From: an uncultured Treponema sp.
Lineage (GTDB): Bacteria; Spirochaetota; Spirochaetia; Treponematales; Treponemataceae
Direction: 5' to 3'
Length of the DNA stretch: 7,934 nucleotides
NCBI GenBank assembly: GCA_905236315.1
Contig: CAJOPO010000492.1
Location: forward strand, 1-7,934
Shown: in pieces, positions 1 through 5,941 of the stretch
Layout of the letters: every line of letters begins with the position of its first letter
How positions within the stretch are numbered: the stretch's first letter is position 1
The notes under the pieces: model-generated
The model's input: the letters and a program-made list of their open reading frames with translations, nothing else
What the model was told of the DNA's origin: nothing
The model's database searches: none
Position numbers and translations under genes: made by a program

Positions 1-175
1 TTTGTAATTATTTACGTTTGCCGCTTACTCAGGCAGCACGAACAGAGTGTTTTTGTAATCCTTAGGATTCAATCCGCAAGTCTCCTTTTCGCTGTTTTTT
101 ATGGGAGTATAGTATAAAATTGATTTCCATGACTTCTAAGAACCTATCTAGTATGTCATTCTGTCACGCTCTTAC
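1..175. other. Operon 3' flank without a recognised gene
   Basis: This is the sequence downstream of the last gene. No tRNA, long reading frame or intrinsic terminator (GC-rich hairpin followed by a T-run on the minus strand) is seen. A small perfect inverted repeat AATCCT-T-AGGATT lies at 57-69 but has no T-run after it on either strand. Only very short open frames occur here, and none is supported enough to call. Confidence 0.6.
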
Positions 176-781
176 TTAATTGTTTAAGACATCTTTTATA
201 GCATTTAAGAGTTCGCTATAGTTTTCAAAAGCAGGAATTTGAGGATTATCCTTTTTTATTTGTTCTGTACTCTTAAATAAAAATCCAGCCTTACTAGAAC
301 GAATCATATCTAAATCATTATAACTATCCCCTGCTGCTATTGTTTGATAGCCGATAGACTGCAAAGCTTTTACCGTAGTAAGTTTGCTTTTTTCGCAGCG
401 CATCTTAAAGCCTGTTATAGTTCCATTAGGCGATACATCTAAACTATTACAGAAAATAGTAGGCCAACTTAATTTTTTCATAAGAGGTGAAGCAAATTGA
501 GTAAAGGTATCGCTTATAATTATTACCTGACAAATACTCCTTAGTTCATCTAAAAAATCTTTAGCTCCCTGCATAGGCTCAATATTTGCTATTGTTTGCT
601 GAATTTCTTTTAATCCAAGTTTATGCTCTTTTAAAATATCAAGTCGCCATGCCATAAGTTTATTATAATCAGGCTCATCTCTTGTAGTTTTTTTTAGTTC
701 TGGAATACCCGCTTCTTTGGCAAAAGCTATCCATATTTCTGGAACTAAAACCCCTTCTAAATCTAAGCAAGTAATATACAT
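176..781 (-). CDS. thrH: ThrH-like HAD phosphatase / phosphoserine:homoserine phosphotransferase
   Basis: Soluble HAD-superfamily enzyme of 201 residues, the usual length of ThrH. It closely resembles Pseudomonas ThrH, especially the N-terminus CLDLEGVLVPEIWIAFA (5-21). Motif I is D7-L-E9, with glutamate where most HAD phosphatases have a second aspartate; this is typical of ThrH. Motif II is ISDTF around S90-D91, motif III a lysine at 132 or 134, and motif IV GDSYND (151-156) with D152 and D156 for Mg2+. ThrH removes phosphate from phosphoserine and can pass it to homoserine. Its role beside alpha-galactoside genes is unclear: it may be an unrelated passenger, or it may act on a sugar or glycerol phosphate. 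GGGAGT five bases before the ATG supports the start, 27 bases after the second transporter. It is the last gene of the visible operon. Fold and family are firm; the physiological substrate is not. Confidence 0.87.
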   Translation of the reverse strand: MYITCLDLEGVLVPEIWIAFAKEAGIPELKKTTRDEPDYNKLMAWRLDILKEHKLGLKEIQQTIANIEPMQGAKDFLDELRSICQVIIISDTFTQFASPLMKKLSWPTIFCNSLDVSPNGTITGFKMRCEKSKLTTVKALQSIGYQTIAAGDSYNDLDMIRSSKAGFLFKSTEQIKKDNPQIPAFENYSELLNAIKDVLNN

Positions 782-808
782 ATTTTACTCCCATGTAATA
801 CAAATCTA

Positions 809-2239
809 CTATTTATCTTTTCCTAAAACTTTCTTTTCATTATAGAATATTAATATAATACCACCTATAGCACATAAAGCAGCCGCAGTCATTGCAGCAA
901 CTCTATAACCAGAACCTGAGTTTACAGTTACTCCCCCTTCTGTATGCAAACCTAGAGTTGCAAGAGAGGTAAATATAACCATAGCCAAAGCCTGTCCTAA
1001 CTTCATACAGAAAGTTCTAGCGGCAAAAAACATCCCCTGTCTACTTTCCCCAGTTTTCCTAGAGTCATATTCTGCACAGTCTGCTACCATAGCTTGTGGT
1101 AATATTCCAAATATTGCCATAGGCAAGGCTCCACACACAATCATTATAAGCCCTTGTACAAGTTGTCCTGCTGTAGCTCCCCCAAATGGAGTTGGTATAA
1201 GCCCTTCCTCGCTAGCAGCCCCATGAGTAAATGAAGTAAAAGCAAAAACCGCTGTAAACATTGCAAACGCAAAAACAACCATATTCTTTTTACCAACTTT
1301 TGCAGTTATCATATTTATTGGTACATAGAACAGTAAAGATATGGCAGTCATAAGAACTAGGAACATAGACTGAAAAGCTTCTGGCAAACCTAGTAAAGAT
1401 GTTACAAAGTATGGAATACCAGTTTGGAACATTGTAAGACCTATCCAATAAAACACATCAGAGCCTACAAAGACCCTAAAGGAACCATTGCTAAATGTCT
1501 TTCCTAAAGATTGAAGCATACCAGCCTGAGATGGCTGTGTTGTAACATAGTCTTTTTCATTTATTGCTAAGACAGGAACGTACATACAGATTAAGGCTAT
1601 AACTGCAAAGATTGCAAAAGTAAGCCTAATAGCTGTAACACGCTCCCCCACTACAGGTGTTAGTGCTCCCCACACAACAGGTCCTAGATAGCCTATGGCA
1701 GTTCCCACTATAAACGTAAGAGAAATTGCTGTAGACGCTAACATTCTCTCTTCTTCTGTATGGGTTATTTCTGAATATAAAGCAGTATATGGAGTGCAAT
1801 AAAGCGTTATAAAAAAATAATACGCTAGTACAGTTATACATACCCATAAAGAATTAAAAAGAGAGGCTGCAGCAAAGTTTGCAGGATTAAAAGGCGCACA
1901 GAAAACAAGCAATGTAGTAATGGCAAATGGCAAGGCTGCCCATTTTAGAAAAGGAATACGTCTTCCCTTTGGAGATTTACACTTGTCAGATAAAGAAGCG
2001 ACTAAGGGGTCTGTAATAGCGTCAAATATTCTTCCTAAAGCAGTTATACCACCAATCACTGTTAGAAGCCCCAATATAACTCTACCTTGAGGAATGAGTA
2101 CAGGCTGCCCTGAAGCAATGGCTTCATCACTTGGTAAATAAAAACTAACAAGCCAACTTCCTATTAAGCCAGAAAGCAAAGACCAGCCAAATTGTCCTAT
2201 GGCAAATAACCATATTTTACCCTTTGATAATTGTTTCAT
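809..2239 (-). CDS. Second GPH-family MFS transporter, divergent substrate site
   Basis: Integral membrane transporter of about 12 helices, 476 residues. GPH membership is shown by RIFDAITDP (70-78), which keeps the two helix II aspartates D73 and D77 used for cation binding in MelB. The following loop SDKCKSPKGRRIPFLKW (84-100) and the C-terminal RTFCMKLGQ, whose lysine matches MelB K377, also support it. It differs from its neighbour in two ways. The MelB helix I aspartate is replaced (GQFGWSLL rather than GKDMVY), and the helix IV aspartate motif reads LYCTPYTAL rather than MMDIPYW. Residues 35-55 form a longer insert between helices I and II. It probably carries a different substrate, such as a uronide, pentoside, glycoconjugate or reaction product, perhaps outward. 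The start has AGGAG six bases upstream. It lies 47 bases after the MelB-like gene with no visible terminator between. Family is well supported; substrate and direction are unknown. Confidence 0.85.
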   Translation of the reverse strand: MKQLSKGKIWLFAIGQFGWSLLSGLIGSWLVSFYLPSDEAIASGQPVLIPQGRVILGLLTVIGGITALGRIFDAITDPLVASLSDKCKSPKGRRIPFLKWAALPFAITTLLVFCAPFNPANFAAASLFNSLWVCITVLAYYFFITLYCTPYTALYSEITHTEEERMLASTAISLTFIVGTAIGYLGPVVWGALTPVVGERVTAIRLTFAIFAVIALICMYVPVLAINEKDYVTTQPSQAGMLQSLGKTFSNGSFRVFVGSDVFYWIGLTMFQTGIPYFVTSLLGLPEAFQSMFLVLMTAISLLFYVPINMITAKVGKKNMVVFAFAMFTAVFAFTSFTHGAASEEGLIPTPFGGATAGQLVQGLIMIVCGALPMAIFGILPQAMVADCAEYDSRKTGESRQGMFFAARTFCMKLGQALAMVIFTSLATLGLHTEGGVTVNSGSGYRVAAMTAAALCAIGGIILIFYNEKKVLGKDK

Positions 2240-2286
2240 ATATTACTCCTGCCTATTTGTTCACCTTTTTATAACGCTAGATACTA

Positions 2287-3711
2287 TTAATTTTCGCTTG
2301 ATTTTCCCTGCAATTCTTTAGATATTTCTTGTAGTTTAGAATCTGTAAGTATATAGCGTTTTTTAAACCAAATAAATGCAAAAATTAAACCTGCTATTGG
2401 CACTAAAGACATAATAAGACGCAAGCCCATTTTTGAACTCTGTGCTACCATGAAAGAAACATCTCCTGTATCTGTAGAATCAGCTTTTAGATTAAGAACC
2501 TGTAAGGCCACAGAAGCAATAAAAGCAGAAACGCCAGAGGCAAGTTTTACTACAAAGGTCTGCATAGAGAATATAACACTTTCGTCTCTTCTGCCATTTT
2601 TTAGTTCTCCATAATCAACAGTATTTGCTAAAAACACCGTAATTATTACATTATTCATTCCAGAAGCAGCCATTATTAAAACACCAGGAACTAGAAGAGG
2701 AGCTAATGATTTTACATTAAAACTTGCCATTGCAAGAAGCGTTAAATAACCACATACAGACATTCCAACACCTATATAAAATATTTTTATATTATTAAAA
2801 AACTTTCTTAGTACAGGGTATAGAACCATCATAGAAAGGATTTGTGTTCCACCTCCAACTGTATTAAACCAAGTATATGTAGCAGTCCAATCAGCTCCAC
2901 CTATGTCATACTTAAAAAAGTAAATAAGCAAGTTTGATGTAATATACAAAGCAATATTTATTACTACTATAGTAACAACAACTGTCATAGCTTGGTCATT
3001 TTGTATAAGGGCTTTAAACATCTGCCCTACTCCTGCAGTTTTCATATCTACAGAAGATTTTTCTTTTACCATTATACAAGTAAAAAGTATAAAGACCATG
3101 AACAATACTGCAACAATCAAAGAAAACATCTTAAAGCCAGCAAGTTCTATTGCCGTATTACTAGCTTGTTCTCCAACAAGTTTTATACCTAGCTTATGCA
3201 CAGTTAGCATTGTAATAATAGAAACAATAGCAGAGCCAACTCCCGCACAGCTACGAGCTAAAGTAGTAAGTCCTTCTCTCTCTTTACCGCCTTCCGTAAA
3301 CGCTGGTATCATAGACCAATATGGAATATCCATCATTGTGTAGGTAACACCCCACAAAATATATGTAACAGCCGCATAAGCTACAAGGCCACCTGCAGAA
3401 ATTGAAGGAGGAGCTGCAAACATAAGATAGAGAATAACAGCATTTGTAAGCGTTCCTATAAAAAGCCATGGTCTAAACTTTCCCCATCTTGTTTTTGTAT
3501 TAGCCACTATTACACCCATTATTGGGTCATTAAAAGCATCAAAAACTCTTGCAGCAAGAAGGATAACACCCATAGCTGCGGCACTTACACCTAAAACATC
3601 TTGATAATAATAAAGTACATAGCTTGCAGAAAGCATATATACCATATCTTTACCTACAGCCCCTAAGCCATAGGCACATTTTTCTTTTGCAGAAAGTCTT
3701 GCTTTTTCCAT
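2287..3711 (-). CDS. melB: MelB-type galactoside:cation symporter (GPH family, MFS fold)
   Basis: Inner-membrane symporter of about 12 helices that should import an alpha-galactoside with Na+, Li+ or H+. The 474-residue product aligns with enteric MelB along its length from memory. The functional residues are kept: D22, D58 and D62 (MelB D19, D55, D59) in GKDMVY and RVFDAFNDP, D128 and W132 (D124, W128) in MMDIPYW, R153 (R149), and a lysine near 389 in QTFVVK (K377). The loop RWGKFRPW (75-82) is the GPH cytoplasmic signature. The start is the ATG at 3711, six bases after GAGGAGG. An in-frame GTG at 3726 would give five extra residues but lies within the ribosome binding region, so it is less likely. 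It follows the regulator by 11 bases. Pairing with the GH36 enzyme supports an alpha-galactoside substrate. The exact sugar (melibiose, galactinol, galactosyl-glycerol) is not determined, so the symbol reflects homology only. Confidence 0.88.
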   Translation of the reverse strand: MEKARLSAKEKCAYGLGAVGKDMVYMLSASYVLYYYQDVLGVSAAAMGVILLAARVFDAFNDPIMGVIVANTKTRWGKFRPWLFIGTLTNAVILYLMFAAPPSISAGGLVAYAAVTYILWGVTYTMMDIPYWSMIPAFTEGGKEREGLTTLARSCAGVGSAIVSIITMLTVHKLGIKLVGEQASNTAIELAGFKMFSLIVAVLFMVFILFTCIMVKEKSSVDMKTAGVGQMFKALIQNDQAMTVVVTIVVINIALYITSNLLIYFFKYDIGGADWTATYTWFNTVGGGTQILSMMVLYPVLRKFFNNIKIFYIGVGMSVCGYLTLLAMASFNVKSLAPLLVPGVLIMAASGMNNVIITVFLANTVDYGELKNGRRDESVIFSMQTFVVKLASGVSAFIASVALQVLNLKADSTDTGDVSFMVAQSSKMGLRLIMSLVPIAGLIFAFIWFKKRYILTDSKLQEISKELQGKSSEN

Positions 3712-3717
3712 AAAAAT

Positions 3718-3724
3718 CCTCCTC
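3718..3724 (-). promoter_or_regulatory. Ribosome binding site fixing the MelB-like start
   Basis: On the minus strand GAGGAGG lies six bases before the ATG at 3711. It overlaps the TGA stop of the TetR gene and the alternative GTG at 3726, so ribosomes finishing the regulator are placed directly on the transporter start. This is the strongest Shine-Dalgarno match in the window and is the reason for preferring 3711 over 3726. Confidence 0.85.
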
Positions 3725-4412
3725 ACTTTAAGGCAGCAAGTATAAATTGTACTAAAAGTTCCATTTGTTTTTCTGGTTTTACTTCTAAATCCATATAAAG
3801 CATTTCTCCAGATAAAGACAACTTCTGAGCCATGCTAAAAAGGGAATGCATCATACTAAAATATAATTCATTAGTTGTTGCCCCCCTTAAAGAAAGATTA
3901 GTTGCTGATGTAAAAGTTATAGAACCATCTTTCTTTCCTTTTTCTATGGCACATATCACAACATCTTTTAATACGTTTATAGCCTCTTCATAATTATGCA
4001 AACGTGCTTGAGATACCTTTTCCTTTTTTATAAAGGCATCAAAATAATATATAAATCTAAAAAAACTACTTTGAGAAACTAATGCTTCTGGGAAAATCTC
4101 TAATAAACATTTAATTTGTTCATAACCAGAAAACATATCATACTCTGAAGTAGCAAAGTATTTTTTAAAATTATCTGCTTCCATCTTCCAAGCATAAATG
4201 GCACATTCTATAGCAAGGTCTTCTTTTGTAGAAAAATATCTATATAAAGAAGCCACCCCTATTTCTGCTTGCGATGCTATTTCATTCATGCTTATACTTT
4301 CTATGCCTTTTTCTGCAAAAAGCCCAAACGTACATTCTATAATATTATTTATACGTTCGGCTTTTAGTTGCTCTTGTTCTAAACGGCGACGTTCAGCGGC
4401 CTGCATAGGCAT
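3723..4412 (-). CDS. TetR/AcrR-family transcriptional regulator
   Basis: Likely ligand-responsive repressor of this operon. The N-terminal DNA-binding domain is clear. Counting from the ATG at 4430, helix 1 (RINNIIECTFGLFAEKG) is at 26-42, and the helix-turn-helix (SMNEIASQAEIGVASLYRYF) at 47-66 is followed by STKEDL, the classic TetR signature. The remaining 165 or so residues form a helical ligand/dimer domain with no recognisable specificity. Three in-frame ATGs are possible: 4430, 4412 and 4406. I chose 4412 (229 residues) because AAGGG lies eight bases upstream, whereas 4430 has no convincing ribosome binding site. 4406 is also possible, with AAGG seven bases upstream. The start overlaps the end of the glycosyltransferase gene by 20 bases (38 if 4430 is used), which suggests translational coupling. 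Position within the operon suggests autoregulation, but its operator is not identified. TetR proteins often sense hydrophobic ligands, so the inducer need not be a free sugar. Confidence 0.88.
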   Translation of the reverse strand: MPMQAAERRRLEQEQLKAERINNIIECTFGLFAEKGIESISMNEIASQAEIGVASLYRYFSTKEDLAIECAIYAWKMEADNFKKYFATSEYDMFSGYEQIKCLLEIFPEALVSQSSFFRFIYYFDAFIKKEKVSQARLHNYEEAINVLKDVVICAIEKGKKDGSITFTSATNLSLRGATTNELYFSMMHSLFSMAQKLSLSGEMLYMDLEVKPEKQMELLVQFILAALK

Positions 4413-5907
4413 ACCTTGAACCCTTACCATCTAAATCCGTAATTCCAGTAGCAAGTTCCACAGCATGATAGGCTCCATTATAAATACCAGCTTTTTTTGC
4501 TGCTATTATAGCATTACACATAGAAGACAACAAATCAGGATATTCTATGAATTGCTGTATCATAGACTGTGCATGAGCTAAATTAGGACACTCTGGAGTA
4601 CCATCTCCCACCTCTGCCGCTCTTATAGCCCCCCATTTTTCATGTCCGCCAACATGCTGAATCATTAATTTTGGAACTGGATAAAAAGCAAGTTCACTAG
4701 GCTTTGTCATAAGAACATCACAAGCACGCATAAGTATATTAGTTGCATAAACAGCAGCAAAGATATCTTTATGGCAAAATACATGTATTCCTTTTGATTC
4801 TAGTGCGCTTGAACTATTATCCATAAGAGCATTTTGAGCAAACTTCTTTGTTTCTTCCCACTTATCAAAATGCAAGCTTGCAAGATTTTCTATGCCCGGT
4901 ATTTTAGACTTAAACATATCCCATACGCTTGCATAATCACCAATGTTCAAATACAATGCTGCTTTATTTTCTTTTATATAGGGGATTAGCGTTTTTATAA
5001 GACCTGCAAAATAATCTCCTTGCGCCCCAGCACCTCCTATAGTTAAGAGAAAACGAATAGGCTTACCATTAGCAAGCCTATCTAATCTTGCTTTACAGTC
5101 GCTTTCTATATTGCTAACAAGTTCATCATCTATATACTGACCTATATAGACAATATCATCTTTACCCATTGGTTTTAATACATTTTCTCCATCAAAGGCA
5201 CTTAAAGTGCGATAGCCAAAATATGCATTTGGAGTTTGGACTGTATGCAAGGCACCTTCGCTTAAATGTAATGCCATAGGCCAGTTATCAGGAATAGCAT
5301 TAACTACATGAGTCATACCAGCATGAATTGCAGCTTGGGAAGGCCATACGTGAGTTGCTATATAAGGTGTGTCTTTAGGTAAGTCATTAAACAAGGGAAC
5401 CATTAATTCTGCATTTTTTTGGTCTCCGCAATTATATGTAATTTGTTTAAATCCTGTATAATTAAGAGGTTCCCACACTAAAGAATTAAATAATTTAGAC
5501 TTTTGGGATAAGCGAGATGCCATAGAATACATTTTATTTTGCTCGCCTATTATCTTTGTACACGTTGTTTCTGGGAAAGAATTTAAATCAAGCCATAAAG
5601 GTGTGTAGCCCATAGCATGAGCGGCACTTGCCATAGCCATAGAAATACGATAATGCCCAAAGCCCATACGAATATTTCCTATGATAATACTTTTTTCGGG
5701 TAAAGACTCTAAGGGGTCAGAAGATAATTTTAAAACCTTCACTCCCATTATGGGAGTAAGAACTTCATTATCCACAGCTGCTAAATGGTACTTAGTATTT
5801 CTATCATCACCAAATTTTTTTAGATATTTTTTTTGTGCTTTAGCCGCTTTACGAATAAATTTCTCTGGAATGGGGTTTCCAAAAATAACAGAACTCTTGT
5901 CTTGCAT
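4393..5907 (-). CDS. GT-B fold glycosyltransferase-like protein (GT28/MGDG synthase-like), acceptor unknown
   Basis: Product of 504 residues that I do not recognise as a named protein. The layout suggests a two-domain GT-B glycosyltransferase. A glycine/histidine loop GNIRMGFGHYR at 77-87, after a hydrophobic strand, recalls the acceptor-side loop of MGDG synthases and MurG. Residues 185-225 (ATHVWPSQ, later HLSEGALHTVQTPN) recall the end of that N-terminal domain. A C-terminal domain opens with RFLLTIGGAGAQ (285-296), like the nucleotide-sugar domain of MurG. CDVLMTKPSELAFYPVPK (396-413), followed by GGHEKWGA, matches the position of the family's donor-binding loop. No signal peptide or clear membrane helix is seen, so it is probably cytosolic or peripheral. 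AGGAG eight bases before the ATG supports the start. It begins 34 bases after the alpha-galactosidase and its end overlaps the regulator gene. The donor could be UDP-galactose or UDP-glucose, and the acceptor a lipid or small molecule; both are inference. A nucleotide-sugar epimerase-like role cannot be excluded. Confidence 0.6.
   Translation of the reverse strand: MQDKSSVIFGNPIPEKFIRKAAKAQKKYLKKFGDDRNTKYHLAAVDNEVLTPIMGVKVLKLSSDPLESLPEKSIIIGNIRMGFGHYRISMAMASAAHAMGYTPLWLDLNSFPETTCTKIIGEQNKMYSMASRLSQKSKLFNSLVWEPLNYTGFKQITYNCGDQKNAELMVPLFNDLPKDTPYIATHVWPSQAAIHAGMTHVVNAIPDNWPMALHLSEGALHTVQTPNAYFGYRTLSAFDGENVLKPMGKDDIVYIGQYIDDELVSNIESDCKARLDRLANGKPIRFLLTIGGAGAQGDYFAGLIKTLIPYIKENKAALYLNIGDYASVWDMFKSKIPGIENLASLHFDKWEETKKFAQNALMDNSSSALESKGIHVFCHKDIFAAVYATNILMRACDVLMTKPSELAFYPVPKLMIQHVGGHEKWGAIRAAEVGDGTPECPNLAHAQSMIQQFIEYPDLLSSMCNAIIAAKKAGIYNGAYHAVELATGITDLDGKGSRYAYAGR
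4421..4425 (-). promoter_or_regulatory. Probable ribosome binding site for the TetR gene
   Basis: AAGGG on the minus strand is eight bases before the ATG at 4412, inside the last codons of the glycosyltransferase gene. The ATG at 4430 has no comparable site upstream. A second, weaker AAGG at 4417-4414 could serve the ATG at 4406. Confidence 0.5.
5741..5757. repeat. Perfect inverted repeat, 7-base arms around a 3-base centre
   Basis: ACTCCCA-TTA-TGGGAGT is a perfect palindrome inside the glycosyltransferase gene, about 150 bases after its start (codons for TPIMGV near residues 51-56). It could be chance, an mRNA hairpin, or an intragenic operator. Nothing in the sequence decides between these. 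The arm plus flanking base, ATGGGAGTA, recurs at 101-109 and on the minus strand at 794-786, where it forms the ribosome binding site of the thrH-like gene. Confidence 0.4.
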
Positions 5908-5941
5908 AATTTTATCTCCTTTTTACAATTAAAAACTCTGA

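Noticed and set aside
57..69. Inverted repeat AATCCTTAGGATT as a possible operon terminator.
   Set aside because: The stem is short and not GC-rich, and no T-run follows on the minus strand.
25..72. Minus-strand 15-codon frame from a TTG, with AAGGAG nine bases upstream, reading LNPKDYKNTLFVLPE, reminiscent of the start of isoleucyl-tRNA synthetase (DYKxTLxLPxT).
   Set aside because: It stops after 15 codons, and no other frame continues with the expected FPMR-type sequence before the window edge. The likeness is too short to call a gene or a pseudogene.
62..130. Minus-strand 22-residue frame beginning MEINFILYSHKK downstream of thrH.
   Set aside because: No ribosome binding site, no recognisable homology, and a length expected by chance.
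175..188. AT-rich hairpin (CTTAA, four-base loop, TTAAG) at the stop of the thrH-like gene.
   Set aside because: The stem is only five mostly A-T pairs with no T-tract after it; it is unlikely to terminate transcription.
2992..3469. Several open frames of 60-80 codons on either strand inside the MelB-like gene, including plus-strand frames at 2992-3192 and 3098-3343.
   Set aside because: They lie wholly within a conserved transporter gene, have no family resemblance, and their composition matches shadow frames.
5920..5935. A/T inverted repeat (TTTTTA, four bases, TAAAAA) in the gap before the transferase gene, possibly a hairpin or operator.
   Set aside because: Runs of A and T form such repeats by chance in AT-rich gaps, and one arm simply leads into the ribosome binding site.
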